Of a stretch of DNA of 64,000 nt, positions 45,621 through 55,045 are shown piece after piece. Position 1 is the first letter of the stretch. Each line of letters opens with the position of its first letter. The notes under the pieces were generated by a model. The model searched no databases and was not told the DNA's origin. It saw only the letters and a program-made list of their open reading frames with translations. A program made the translations under genes and the position numbers. Source of the stretch: JAJEFO01 sp009843725 (GTDB taxonomy: Bacteria; Pseudomonadota; Alphaproteobacteria; Rhodobacterales; Rhodobacteraceae); the NCBI GenBank assembly GCA_965243215.1, contig CBDEUJ010000002.1, forward strand, positions 248,001-312,000, given 5' to 3'.

Positions 45621-46556
45621 TCAGTTGCGGAGGTCGGTCGATTCTTCGCCGATGCGGTCCGTGTCGAAAGGCGTCGTGAGGTAGATTTCCGAAACCCAGT
45701 TGCCGAACAGGAGATGCGCATGGCTTCTCCAGCGGTTCATCGGTTCGGCATCCGGATCGTCGCCAGTGAAGTAGTTGACGGGCAAGTCAATCGGCGTCCC
45801 GTTGGCGATGTCGCGTTCGTACTCCTCCTTGAGAGTCCCGCTGTCGTATTCGAAGTGGTTGAAGATGTAGAGCGCCCGATGCGACTCGTCGGATACCAGG
45901 CAAGGCCCGGTCTCCGCGCTGCCAAGCAGCGTCTTGAGGCCGGCGGCCCGAATCTCGTCCTCACGCATTTCCGTCCAGCGGCTGATGGGAATGTAACAGT
46001 CGTCCGAGAAGCCGCGCAGGTAGGGCGAGGCGGGGTCCATGTTGGCCTGCCGAAAGCAGCCGAATGTCTTCGCCTTGAGCAAGTGCTTCTGGACGCCGTG
46101 AAAATGGTTGATCATGGCCATTCCGCCCCAGCAGATGCCGAAGGTGGAATGAACGTTTGTCTGGGTCCAGTCCATGACCTCCTTGAGTTCGTCCCAGTAC
46201 GAGACATCCTTGAACGGCAGGTGCTCGATCGGCGCGCCGGTGATGACGAGGCCGTCGAACTTTTCGTCGCGGACTTCCCGAAATGGCCGGTAGAACTCGG
46301 CCATGTGTTCGGCAGCCGTGTTCCTGGTCCGGTGCCCGGACATGCGGATCAGCCGGAAGTCGATCTGCAACGGCGTGGCGCCGATCAGCCGGGCGAACTG
46401 GTTCTCCGTCTGAATCTTCTTGGGCATCAGGTTTAGAAGCCCGATCTTCAGCGGCCGAATGTCCTGATGGGACGCCAGTTCCTCATCCATCACCATCACC
46501 CCTTCACGCGAGAGGATCTGAAAGGCAGGAAGGTTTGATGGCAGCTTGATCGGCAT
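45621..46556 (-). CDS. metA: Homoserine O-acyltransferase
   Basis: MetA acylates homoserine in methionine synthesis. The 311-residue protein is full length, starting MPIKLPSNLPAFQIL. The catalytic Cys lies in TFGICWGGMAMI and the His-Glu pair in IFNHFEYDSGTL. Whether the acyl donor is acetyl-CoA or succinyl-CoA depends on a residue just before or near the active site, and most alphaproteobacterial MetA use acetyl-CoA, so I leave the donor open. No SAM riboswitch is recognisable in the 80 bases upstream. Confidence 0.95.
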   Translation of the reverse strand: MPIKLPSNLPAFQILSREGVMVMDEELASHQDIRPLKIGLLNLMPKKIQTENQFARLIGATPLQIDFRLIRMSGHRTRNTAAEHMAEFYRPFREVRDEKFDGLVITGAPIEHLPFKDVSYWDELKEVMDWTQTNVHSTFGICWGGMAMINHFHGVQKHLLKAKTFGCFRQANMDPASPYLRGFSDDCYIPISRWTEMREDEIRAAGLKTLLGSAETGPCLVSDESHRALYIFNHFEYDSGTLKEEYERDIANGTPIDLPVNYFTGDDPDAEPMNRWRSHAHLLFGNWVSEIYLTTPFDTDRIGEESTDLRN

Positions 46557-46635
46557 TGGCGCCTCCGGTTCAGACCTTTCGGGATAGCGAGAGACCGGAC
46601 GTTTCACAAGTCAGGGAGCGTTTCGCCGCGTGGTG

Positions 46636-47502
46636 TCAGGCGTCGGACCGACCGAGTGCCTCCGCAACGAGATCAATCATGTCGCCTTCGGTTTCGACGG
46701 CGGCGATCGCGTCGGCACTGACGGTCACGCCCCAGTTTTCGGCTATTGCGCGATAGCGGGGCTGGCGGTGCGCAAGCGCCTTCGCGTATGCCCAGCGCAC
46801 GAAGGCGTCCGGGTCCACGGTCCCGGGCGTGTCGCCTGTCTCGGCGAGGTATGCGCTCCAGGTTTCTGCAAGGAAGTCATCGGCGAAGCACATCGGCTTC
46901 GGGGCCTTGTCAAAGCGCCTGGACAGCTCTTCGGCGTGGTGGTCGGAGCCCTCGATCCATACCATCAGGACCTGTTCGCCAAGCGCGCTCAGAATCGGGT
47001 CGTCGGGATCCTCCGGCGACACGATCTCGCAGATCGAGCCGGACGTGTCGCACACGAAGTGCTGATAGCCATAGATCTCGGCGGCGCGGGCGGCAAAGTG
47101 GCCGGTATCCAGCATTGCGGCGCGTTCGGCGTCGCGATGCAGTCTTTGCCGACGCGTGTACTCCTCCCATGGCACGCCACCTTTCTCGGGATCTCCGGGC
47201 TTGCCGAGATAGGCGGAGAGGGGCGCGAGGTTGCCGAAGGTGATGTTCGAGCGGATCTGCACCGAATCCGTCATCAGCAGTTCGCGAAGGAGCGGGCTCC
47301 TCATTGCCTCGCGCTTGAGATTGTCGGAGATCGCCTCGCCCATGTAGCGGGTGCCGATGCGGTAGTCGACCGAGTAGTGGAACCACTTTCCGGTTGCCCG
47401 GAGCATGTCGGAGACATGAGTCTTTCCGAGCCCGGACATGCCAAACAGCAGGATCCGCCTTTCGGGAGCGTCCCGCCATTCCCGCGCGCTTTCGTAGAGC
47501 AT
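46636..47502 (-). CDS. P-loop ATPase of unknown role
   Basis: The 288-residue protein has a Walker A motif GMSGLGKTHVS near residue 22 and resembles conserved alphaproteobacterial ATPases of unknown function. Other features are FHYSVDYRIGTRYMGEAISDNLK and FVCDTSGSICEIV. The layout is that of a kinase-like nucleotide-binding fold. It starts at the ATG at 47502 and ends 80 bases before metA on the same strand, so it may be co-transcribed. Confidence 0.75.
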   Translation of the reverse strand: MLYESAREWRDAPERRILLFGMSGLGKTHVSDMLRATGKWFHYSVDYRIGTRYMGEAISDNLKREAMRSPLLRELLMTDSVQIRSNITFGNLAPLSAYLGKPGDPEKGGVPWEEYTRRQRLHRDAERAAMLDTGHFAARAAEIYGYQHFVCDTSGSICEIVSPEDPDDPILSALGEQVLMVWIEGSDHHAEELSRRFDKAPKPMCFADDFLAETWSAYLAETGDTPGTVDPDAFVRWAYAKALAHRQPRYRAIAENWGVTVSADAIAAVETEGDMIDLVAEALGRSDA

Positions 47503-47557
47503 GTGTCCCGTCCTTGTCCTTGGCATGGGAATTACGGGGCCAGGCGTGTTCGGTCAA

Positions 47558-48472
47558 TCAGCGGGACATGGTTTTTCTGGCGGCGCTGCCGATTCGTCCG
47601 TCAAGAACGAGGAGCCCAACACCGAGAAGGGCGAAGCCGAGATAGGCGCCGGACGTCAGGGTCTCGTCTCTCGCCCAGGAGCCAAGCAGAATGGCGATGG
47701 GAGGAATCATCAATGTCACGAGAAGCAGGTTGCCCGCTCCGGTCGCCGCCAGAATGCGGTAGTACAGGATGTATGCTGCAGCCGTGGCCGCCAGCGCATA
47801 GTAGGCAATGGCAGCCCAGGTCGAAGGGCTCAGGTCGAGTTCAAGTGGCCCCTCGGCCACCCAGGACAGTGGCAGCACGACAAGGCTGGAGCATGTGAGC
47901 ATGCCGGCCGCCGCGATGAGCGGCGGCTGGTCCGGCAGCCTGGCGCGCGCCCAGCAGCCCGCGAAGGCATAGCTGATCGTTCCTCCGATCACGGCCAGTT
48001 GCGCCAGGGAGCGCAATTCGAGACTTGCGAGATTCTGAAGTCCGATCACTGTGGAAACCCCCAGAAAGCCGATCACGACTCCGATGACCCGCCGCGCGGT
48101 CAGGCGTTCGTCGGCAAAGAACAGCGCTGCGGCCAGAACGCCCCAAATGGCCGTCGTGGCATTCAGGATCGCCGTAAGCCCGCTCTCGATGCTGAGTTGG
48201 CCCCAAGCCATCAGCGAGAACGGGATGACATTGTTGAGGCACCCCATGACGAAGAACGCGCCCCAGACACGAGGGGATCGAGGCACGGCGAGACGGCGCA
48301 CGGCCACGATGATCCATAGCAGGATCGATGCCCAGATCACCCTGTGCGCGACCGAAGAGAGGAAGCCGATTTCGTCGAGCGCCTCGCGAATCGCAAGGAA
48401 CGAGCCGCCCCAGAGCAGGGCCAGCAGCACGAGGTCGATCCATGCACGTACCGGAATCCGGTTCTGGGTCAT
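47558..48472 (-). CDS. EamA-type transporter, DMT superfamily
   Basis: The 304-residue protein has ten predicted helices in two EamA repeats: LVLLALLWGGSFLAIREALDEI at the start and VIGGTISYAFAGCWARARL in the second half. The LLWGGSF motif is typical of this subfamily. Substrate unknown. A further DMT gene lies 187 bases upstream on the same strand, probably as an independent unit. Confidence 0.9.
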   Translation of the reverse strand: MTQNRIPVRAWIDLVLLALLWGGSFLAIREALDEIGFLSSVAHRVIWASILLWIIVAVRRLAVPRSPRVWGAFFVMGCLNNVIPFSLMAWGQLSIESGLTAILNATTAIWGVLAAALFFADERLTARRVIGVVIGFLGVSTVIGLQNLASLELRSLAQLAVIGGTISYAFAGCWARARLPDQPPLIAAAGMLTCSSLVVLPLSWVAEGPLELDLSPSTWAAIAYYALAATAAAYILYYRILAATGAGNLLLVTLMIPPIAILLGSWARDETLTSGAYLGFALLGVGLLVLDGRIGSAARKTMSR

Positions 48473-48659
48473 GGAAGCCGACTATCTGCCGGAATCGTCG
48501 GAAGCGACCCGAAACTTGCTGATTGCCCGCAGTCCGCGCCCGCCTTTGGAGGCCATGCCCGCGCTGGTCCGTGGCAAGGGGCTTGCGACCCATGCCAGGT
48601 CACGTGAACGTGTCCGGATTCAGTGGTTTCCGGTTGGGTGCTGTCGCGTTTCGGGTCCG

Positions 48660-49538
48660 TCAAGTGCGTTGCCGGCCCGTGGCTTCGTTCAGCAGGTTCG
48701 CGTAGTTTCCGCCGAAGATCAGGGCGGCGCCAAGCAGGACCCAGGCATCAAGCGGCTCGGCGTAGAAGAACGCGCCGATGACGGCGATCGCGGGGAGGCG
48801 GACAAAGTCCATTGGCGTGACGACGATGGCTGGAGCGACCGCGAGCGCGCTGGTTATGCATGTATGCGCCAGGAGCCCGCCGCACCCGAACACGACAACC
48901 CAGGGCCATGTCTGGGTCGATGGCCAGGCAATGTCGCCGTCCCAGCCCGCGGTGACGATCCCCATGAACGCCTGCATGACGGTCAGCCAGAAGAGCACGC
49001 CGAGGACGGTTTCGGTCCGCATGAGAACCTTGGTCGCAACGATCGAGCACGCAAACCCGATGGCGGCGGCCGCTGCGATGACGAGTCCCAGCGTATCCCC
49101 TCCGCCTTCAGGGCGGACAACGCAGAGAACTCCGGCGAAGCCGAGAGCGACGGCCGTCACGCGGGCGCGGGTCAACCGCTCGCCCGCAAAGACAAGCGCG
49201 AAAATCACGACCCAGATCGGTGTCGTGAACTCCAGCGCGAAGAGTTGCGCAAGCGTGATTAGGGACAGGGCCGAGAACCAGAGATTCTGGCCCGCGAAGT
49301 GTCCGATGTTGCGCACAAGGTGGAGAGGCAGCCGATCGAACCGGATTTCACGGATCTTGCCGGTGGTGGTGCCTACGGCGAGCACGATGGCAAGACCGAT
49401 GAAGGAGCGGTACATCATCACCTCGAAACTGTCGAGTTCGACAGCAGCGGCGCGCCCCGCGACCGCCATGGTCGAGAAGCTGACGACGGCGCCCGTCATC
49501 CACAGGGCCGCGAGAAGTGGCCTTGACTCGTCCGTCAC
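48660..49538 (-). CDS. EamA-type transporter, DMT superfamily
   Basis: The 292-residue protein has two EamA repeats (LAALWMTGAVVSFSTMAVAGRAA, RSFIGLAIVLAVG, LFALEFTTPIWVVIFALVFAGERL; second half IAAAAAIGFACSIVATKVLMR). It is related to but not a near copy of the gene at 47558-48472. Three DMT exporters in this window are separate paralogues. Confidence 0.9.
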   Translation of the reverse strand: MTDESRPLLAALWMTGAVVSFSTMAVAGRAAAVELDSFEVMMYRSFIGLAIVLAVGTTTGKIREIRFDRLPLHLVRNIGHFAGQNLWFSALSLITLAQLFALEFTTPIWVVIFALVFAGERLTRARVTAVALGFAGVLCVVRPEGGGDTLGLVIAAAAAIGFACSIVATKVLMRTETVLGVLFWLTVMQAFMGIVTAGWDGDIAWPSTQTWPWVVVFGCGGLLAHTCITSALAVAPAIVVTPMDFVRLPAIAVIGAFFYAEPLDAWVLLGAALIFGGNYANLLNEATGRQRT

Positions 49539-49695
49539 GCGAAACGCACCCGTCTGGTTCCGGACCGAGCCCGGTCCTGCGTGAGGCGCCTCTCGCGACG
49601 GCTGCAGCAGGGCGCATCGAGTTCCGAGGGGCCAGGACGGCCATGAACTGCAGTGCGCAACGCGATTGCGGGTCTCGAACGGTGGTTGCCCGCTG

Positions 49696-51270
49696 CTACT
49701 CCCATTCGATTGTCCCTGGCGGTTTCGAAGTGATGTCGTAGGTCACCCGGTTGATGCCCTGCACTTCGTTGATGATCCTGGTTGCGGTCTCGCCGAGGAA
49801 TTCGTGGCTGAACGGGTAGTAGTCGGCAGTCATGCCGTCGACCGAAGTGACCGCCCGAAGCGTGCAGGCGTAATCGTATGTGCGCCCGTCGCCCATGACA
49901 CCGACCGTTCGCACCGGCAGGATCGCGGCATATGCCTGCCAGATCTCGTCATAGAGACCGTGGCGGCGGATCTGGTCGATGTAGACGGCATCGGCCTGAC
50001 GGAGAATGTCGAGCTTGTCCCGCGTGATCTCCCCTGGACACCGGATGGCAAGGCCGGGGCCGGGGAAGGGGTGGCGGCCAATGAATTCCCTGGGCAGCCC
50101 GAGCTCTCCTCCAAGGGCACGGACTTCGTCCTTGAACAGTTCACGAAGCGGTTCGACGAGCTTGAGACCCATTTTTTTGGGCAGGCCGCCGACGTTGTGG
50201 TGCGACTTGATCGTGGCCGACGGTCCCCCGGAAAAGCTCGCGGACTCGATGACGTCAGGATAGAGCGTTCCCTGGGCCAGAAATTCGGCGCCATCGATCT
50301 CGTCGGCACATTTCTGGAAGACGTCGATGAAAAGCCCCCCGATGATCTTTCGCTTGGTTTCCGGGTCGTCCTGGCCGTCAAGGGCGGAAAGGAAGAGTTC
50401 GGCTTCGTCCGCATGGATCAGCGGAATGTTGTAGTGGTCGCGGAACATCGTGACCACCTCTGCGGCCTCGTTCTGGCGCAGCAGGCCGTGATCGACAAAG
50501 ACGCATGTGAGCTGGTCGCCGACCGCCTCGTGGATCAGCACCGCTGCCACGGAGCTGTCGACTCCCCCTGACAGACCGCATATCACGCGTGACGTGCCGA
50601 CCTGCTCGCGAATCTTCAGGATCGCTTCGTTCTTGTAGCTTGCCATGGTCCAGTCGCCCAAGAAGCCCGCGAGCCGAACGAAATTCTCGATGAACCTTGC
50701 GCCCTTTGGTGTGTGATGCACTTCCGGATGGAACTGGACTGCGTAGAAGTTCCTGTCCGTGTCCGCGATGATCGCGAAGGGCGCATTCGGCGACGTGCCG
50801 AACGACTCGAAACCCGGCGCAAGCTTGGACACGTGGTCTCCATGACTCATCCAGACCTGCTCGCGACCGCCGTCGAACCAGCCTTCCAGAACGGGTAGCG
50901 TGCCCCGGGGCTCCACGAAGGCCCGGCCAAATTCGGCGGTGCCACCACCGCCCGAGATCTTGCCTCCTTCGACGGTGCCGCCGAGCATGTCCATCATGAC
51001 CTGCTGTCCGTAGCAAATGCCGAGGATAGGCACGCCGATTTCAAAGATGCTCGCTGGCGGGCGAGGTGCGTCGCTGTTCAAGACGCTTGCGGGCCCGCCC
51101 GAGAGGATCACCGCCTGAGGTGCGAATTCCTGCAGAAACGCTTTGGTCACGTTCTGGAACGGATGGATTTCGCAATAGACGTTCAGCTCGCGCAGCCGTC
51201 GAGCGATGAGTTGGGTCACCTGGCTGCCGAAGTCCACCACAATAAGGCGTTGGTGAGCGGAAACGGGCAT
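49696..51270 (-). CDS. guaA: GMP synthase (glutamine-hydrolysing)
   Basis: GuaA converts XMP to GMP using glutamine and ATP. The 524-residue protein has a class I amidotransferase domain (ILGICYGQQVMM with the nucleophile Cys, QFHPEVHHTPKG with His and Glu) and an ATP pyrophosphatase domain with the P-loop GLSGGVDSSVAAVL. The C-terminal dimerisation domain ends KPPGTIEWE. The ATG at 51270 matches family starts (HQRLIVVDFGSQVTQLIARR). An IS110 transposase lies directly upstream. Confidence 0.97.
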   Translation of the reverse strand: MPVSAHQRLIVVDFGSQVTQLIARRLRELNVYCEIHPFQNVTKAFLQEFAPQAVILSGGPASVLNSDAPRPPASIFEIGVPILGICYGQQVMMDMLGGTVEGGKISGGGGTAEFGRAFVEPRGTLPVLEGWFDGGREQVWMSHGDHVSKLAPGFESFGTSPNAPFAIIADTDRNFYAVQFHPEVHHTPKGARFIENFVRLAGFLGDWTMASYKNEAILKIREQVGTSRVICGLSGGVDSSVAAVLIHEAVGDQLTCVFVDHGLLRQNEAAEVVTMFRDHYNIPLIHADEAELFLSALDGQDDPETKRKIIGGLFIDVFQKCADEIDGAEFLAQGTLYPDVIESASFSGGPSATIKSHHNVGGLPKKMGLKLVEPLRELFKDEVRALGGELGLPREFIGRHPFPGPGLAIRCPGEITRDKLDILRQADAVYIDQIRRHGLYDEIWQAYAAILPVRTVGVMGDGRTYDYACTLRAVTSVDGMTADYYPFSHEFLGETATRIINEVQGINRVTYDITSKPPGTIEWE

Positions 51271-51409
51271 GGCGTCGGAATAGGTCCGCTTGCAGAAAGT
51301 GACAAGAGCATCCATGTTTCGAGTCAAGCCCGGATTCGGTCTTTTTCGACGGGTTTTGGGGATCCGGTTCCGGGTTTTCCACAAGTTGTCCACACCTGGA
51401 CGACCGTCC

Positions 51410-51505
51410 GGGCACGCCGAAGCGGGCCGGCCACGGTGTCGTGACCGGCCGGTTGATTCGATCCCTGCCCGGCGGGCCGCCCGCGGGACGCGGCCCGTCC
51501 GGGCG
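51410..51505 (-). ncRNA. Structured GC-rich segment beside IS110 gene, possible bridge RNA region
   Basis: Downstream of the transposase stop lie two stem-loop potentials: GGCCGGCCAC with GTGACCGGCC (one mismatch), and GGGCCGC with GCGGCCC. IS110-family recombinases use an RNA from a non-coding end of the element to choose the target. Only 65 bases separate the start codon from the next IS, so this side is the better candidate. There is no direct evidence of transcription. Confidence 0.25.
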
Positions 51506-52444
51506 TCAGCCAGCGGCGTCCGCCGTCCGATCCTCCCACTTGCGCCGGTCGCGCAGCAGGGCGTTCGCGGTGACGACGAGCTTCCGCATGACCGCGGTCA
51601 CGGCAACCTTGTGGGGCTTTCCCCTTTCGACGAGCCGGCCGTAGAACGCCGCCATCTCTGGATTGAACCTGCAGGCCGCCATAGCTGCCATGTAGAGGAC
51701 GTCCCTCGGCCTTCTCCGTCGTCCGCCGGTGACGTGACGCCCGCCCTTGAGCGTCCCGCTCTCGCGCGCGAAGGGGGCGACGCCGATCAGGGCCGCGGCC
51801 TGGCGGTTGCCGATCGCGCCGAGCTCGCTCATCCAGGCCAGCAGGGCCGCCGCCGTGACGGGGCCGATGCCCGGGACCGAGGTCAGGATCCCGTAGCTCT
51901 CGGCGAGATCCTCCGCGCCCGCGACCAGCTCCTCGATCCCCCGCTCGTGCGCGCCGATGCCGGCGTCGATCTCCGAGAGGACCCTCTCGGCGCTCCCGTC
52001 CGACAGCGGGTCGCCGATCTCCGACACGACCGCCTTCAGCTGCACGCGCTGGTCGACAAGGGTCTCACGCATCACCAGCAAGTCGCGGAGACGGTCGATC
52101 GTGACGTCGGCCGGCGCCGTGGCCGGCATGGCCGCCAGCACCCTGGCGTCGACCCTGTCGGTCTTCGCCAGCTCGCCGCCGGCCCTGGCGAAGTCCCTGG
52201 ACTGGCGTGGGTTGACGACGACGGTGCAGAAGCCGCGGTCGTGCAGCGACTGCAGGAGCGCCCGGTGCATCCGCCCCGTGGCCTCCATGACGACCCTCTC
52301 CGCCCCGCCGTCCTTCAGGATGCGGGCGACCTTGCGGAAGCCGTCCGTGTCGTTGGTGGCGGTCCAGTCCCGCCCGTTCAGGTGAATGTTGAGCGACCTC
52401 TTGCTCACGTCGATTCCGGCACATATTGTGGTCATGTCTCCCAT
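51506..52444 (-). CDS. IS110-family transposase (DEDD recombinase)
   Basis: The protein of about 312 residues has the N-terminal RuvC-like DEDD domain (TICAGIDVSKRSLNIHL, VVMEATGRMHRALL, ELAKTDRVDARVLAAM) and a C-terminal Tnp20 domain with the active Ser region (LTSVPGIGPVTAAALLA, AALIGVAPFARESGTLKGGRHVTGGR, quoted in parts). It is intact. The start is MGDMTTIC at 52444 or MTTIC at 52435. It sits between guaA and a truncated IS. Confidence 0.92.
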   Translation of the reverse strand: MGDMTTICAGIDVSKRSLNIHLNGRDWTATNDTDGFRKVARILKDGGAERVVMEATGRMHRALLQSLHDRGFCTVVVNPRQSRDFARAGGELAKTDRVDARVLAAMPATAPADVTIDRLRDLLVMRETLVDQRVQLKAVVSEIGDPLSDGSAERVLSEIDAGIGAHERGIEELVAGAEDLAESYGILTSVPGIGPVTAAALLAWMSELGAIGNRQAAALIGVAPFARESGTLKGGRHVTGGRRRRPRDVLYMAAMAACRFNPEMAAFYGRLVERGKPHKVAVTAVMRKLVVTANALLRDRRKWEDRTADAAG

Positions 52445-52509
52445 TCCTATCCTCGCGATGATCCGGTTCTCGAACCCAGCATCCATTCAGGACACGGGAG
52501 GCCTGAGGG

Positions 52510-53121
52510 CAATGGCATTTCCTTAACGAATCGGCGTCATTTCCTTAAGTTGGCGCACCATTTCCGGGGCGGCTTCGCCCCTGTCGGGTCCGGATCGGCT
52601 TGAGGCTACGCGGCTTGGTTCTGATTGCGGCTCGGCTTCCTGACGGGCTTTCTTGACCGGCGCGGGAACGAGCGCCCGGGCCGCAGCCGCGCCCGGACGG
52701 CGAGGACCGAGTCCGCCACGCGGCTCACGGCGTCGGCGAGCGACGCCGCCTGCGCCAGGATCAATTCCTCGAGGCTGCCGGCCAGCATGGCCAGCGCGTT
52801 GCTGAAGTTCGTCCGCATCTTCGGCAGGTCGCCTTCGTGCGCGTCGTCGAGCATGCCGTCTCCGCGGTTCGTGAACAGGCGCGTCATGGCGATCAGGTTG
52901 AAGTGGGCATAGAGTTCCTGGCGGACGCCCCGTTCGCTCCGGCCGTGAAAGGTCTCCACCTCGATGACGTTCCGGGAGACCTTGTACAGCTCCTCGATCG
53001 ACCAGCGCCCGTGGTACAGGTCCGAGAGGTCCTTCAGGCTGTAGCGCTCCGGATCGTCGAGGGTCGTGGCGAGCACGTAGCGGCTTTCCCCGATGTCGTA
53101 GCGGACCAGGCGCAGGACGGC
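52510..53121 (-). mobile_element. Truncated copy of the DruA-IS4 type IS (left end only)
   Basis: These 612 bases match 56952-57563 with four differences by my alignment, including the terminal CAATGGCATTTC. The identity stops abruptly at 53121, inside the transposase gene, so about three quarters of the element is missing. It faces the same way as the complete copy at 56951-59444, and the two bracket a toxin-antitoxin-rich segment. Confidence 0.9.
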
Positions 53122-53328
53122 AAGCGTCGCTACGAGATCGATGCCCGTGTCATTGCCGGTCCAGCCCTGCGCCTTCGCCCATTCCGGAAAGGGCCGGACG
53201 TCGGAAAGGAACTGTCTCTGGATCGCGTCGTGCGTGAGATATATGCGGACCAGCCGCTCGAAGTAGTCGCCCTTCTCGCGCTCGCTCCGCGCCTCCGCGC
53301 GATAGGCCTGCAGCAGGTCCCGCAGCAC
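52606..53328 (-). pseudogene. Chimeric ORF: Mrr-type restriction/helicase N-terminus fused to IS transposase C-terminus
   Basis: The first 69 or so codons (LRDLLQAYRAEARSEREKGD, FERLVRIYLTHDAIQRQFLSDV, WAKAQGWTGNDTGIDLVA) match the start of large Mrr-nuclease/helicase proteins of the type ISP-like restriction class, where EREKG-x-x-FE and TGIDLVA are typical. The frame then passes directly into the transposase C-terminus (AVLRLVRYDIGESRY onward, about 170 residues). The catalytic parts of both parents are missing. The frame starts at a GTG at 53328. Confidence 0.75.
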
Positions 53329-53482
53329 TCAGGTCGCCCGGACGCGGAACGCACCAGAAGGCATCCGCTTGCATGATGGAAATTGGCCGCAGCCCCGCAG
53401 CCCCGCAGCCCCGCAATGAAGCGGTGTCGTGATTCGCGTTATATGTCAACATGTTAATTGCAGCTTCCAGCCAAACGGGACG

Positions 53483-53920
53483 TCACGCAGCCTTGTCAAC
53501 GGACACGATGACACGCCTCCCCAGACGGCGCAATGCCCGGTCGATTGCCGCAGCCCTCGTTGCGTGATCCGGGTTCAGCATGCGCCGCACTTCGCCTTCA
53601 GCGACGCCGAGCTTGCGGGCAAGGCCGCGCCGCGACAGGCCTGTCCCGCGAAACGCCTCGTAGAAGGCGGCCTTGAGCGCGATCGGCACCGGGGGCACGA
53701 CAAGCACTTGCTGCCCGGACGGGGCCGACGGGTCTGGAAGGCTCCGGGCTTCCCGCATCGTGCAGGCAATGAGTTCGCGCAGAAGGTCCCGGGCCTCTGC
53801 CAGTGCCTCGTCGAGGGTTGCGCCGTCCGTCGCCCCCCACCCGAAATCGGGAAACGAGACAACATGACGCCCGTCTTCATCGAGCGTGACTTCTGCCGGA
53901 TAACCAAAGCTGTCGGGCAT
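53483..53920 (-). CDS. hicB: HicB-type antitoxin
   Basis: The 145-residue protein has the HicB degenerate RNase-H-like domain (YPAEVTLDEDGRHVVSFPDFG, GATLDEALAEARDLLRELI) and a C-terminal helix-turn-helix (GLSRRGLARKLGVAEGEVRRML). It should bind HicA and repress the operon. AAGGAGGA precedes the ATG. It lies 44 bases after hicA on the same strand. Confidence 0.92.
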   Translation of the reverse strand: MPDSFGYPAEVTLDEDGRHVVSFPDFGWGATDGATLDEALAEARDLLRELIACTMREARSLPDPSAPSGQQVLVVPPVPIALKAAFYEAFRGTGLSRRGLARKLGVAEGEVRRMLNPDHATRAAAIDRALRRLGRRVIVSVDKAA

Positions 53921-53964
53921 GATTGCATTCCTCCTTGCAAGGGCCGCCTGCAGAAAACGCTGGG

Positions 53965-54219
53965 CTAGAGTTCGTTCCGGGCGATTCCGAGGTCGTCGAG
54001 CATCTTGTCGAGAAGTCCCTTGCCGATCTCCTTTTTCCTGTCCTTGACGGTAGTCTTGCGGTCGCCCAGATGAAGCGTTCCGTGTGAACCCGGACCGGCC
54101 GCCGCGTCAAAACGCACCTGCATGGACCTGGCCCTTGCCCATTTGCGAACCTTTGAGATGAACTGCCGGCCGGTCACGACGCGGCCAAGAATAGATGCAT
54201 ACATGTTTGTGCGCAACAT
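53965..54219 (-). CDS. hicA: HicA-type mRNA interferase toxin
   Basis: The toxin is a small double-stranded-RNA-binding-like protein that cleaves mRNA. The catalytic His is in GPGSHGTLHLG, followed by the conserved TTVKDRKKEIGKGLLDKMLDDLGI (in parts KDRKKEIG and MLDDLGI). I chose the ATG at 54219, which has AGGATC just upstream; a GTG at 54177 is an alternative. The gene is intact and precedes its antitoxin, the common order for HicAB. Confidence 0.9.
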   Translation of the reverse strand: MLRTNMYASILGRVVTGRQFISKVRKWARARSMQVRFDAAAGPGSHGTLHLGDRKTTVKDRKKEIGKGLLDKMLDDLGIARNEL

Positions 54220-54381
54220 GGATCCTGGCCGGATCGTGAACTGAACGGACGGTCGCCTCTGGACCGGCTGGCATGACCTTCGAGCCACTTCCCAAGCCAG
54301 CCCATCTACTCCGGCATAAAGCCGTGCCTTGTCGCTTCCGTTGCGTCGGCCAAGGCCTGTTCTTCCCCCTTTTCCGCCTCA

Positions 54382-54993
54382 TCCTGTGTCTGTGCCCAAC
54401 TGGACGACAAGGTCGAGCGCCTGTGCACGCGAGGGGAGCGCCACCTGATCAGGCTGGCCTGCAAGGCAGGGTTATTTCAGGTCCGGTTCCGGAACGGCGA
54501 GATCATGTCAATCTTCAAGGAGACGTTCCCGTCCGAGCGGAGGCGGACGACGCAAGATCGGCTTGAGGCGAGGCGTACTATGCCGGTCGACGAACCCGGG
54601 CCGCCCGCCGCATGGCGCTGCTCGGAGCTTCCTGGTCGCGCAGTGCCGACACAAGCCGGATCTGCATGCCAGGCTGTCGCCGGACATCAGGAAATTTCTG
54701 GCATCGCATCGTTCAAAGAGCGTCGGTGCGCGCAACATAGAGGCCCTGGAGGGTTCTTCGCGGATCCCGGGCACAGGGGCCTCACAGCCCAGCGCGGCAG
54801 CTCGGAAAGGGCGGAAGGGGTCCGGCGCGAACGGACGCACCGGCTGATCCTGCTCGGGGCCTGGGTTCTGGCGCGACGCGAGAAGTTGAAGGAACTCAGG
54901 GAGCTTGTGGCCGCCGAACTCGCGGGCTTCCTGGAACAGGGCAAACGGGTGGAACGCAACAGGGCGCTCCTGACGGGCGTGCTCCGGAAGTGA
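54382..54993 (+). pseudogene. Possible mobilisation-type gene remnant
   Basis: One long frame contains two protein-like stretches: LDDKVERLCTRGERHLIRLACK with RFRNGEIMSIFKETF, and near the end RTHRLILLGAWVLARREKLK with FLEQGKRVERNRALLTGVL. The latter resembles small plasmid mobilisation accessory proteins (RRKILLGAxVL followed by FLxRxRDRALF). The middle is not protein-like and no good start is present. I treat it as a degraded gene. Confidence 0.3.
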
Positions 54994-55045
54994 TTCAGCC
55001 TCTCCATTCGGGACGGGATGCTCGGTGGCGATCAGCGTATGGCCG

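Noticed and set aside
46557..46640. SAM-II type riboswitch upstream of metA
   Set aside because: The region lacks the SAM-II pseudoknot pattern as far as I can align it by eye.
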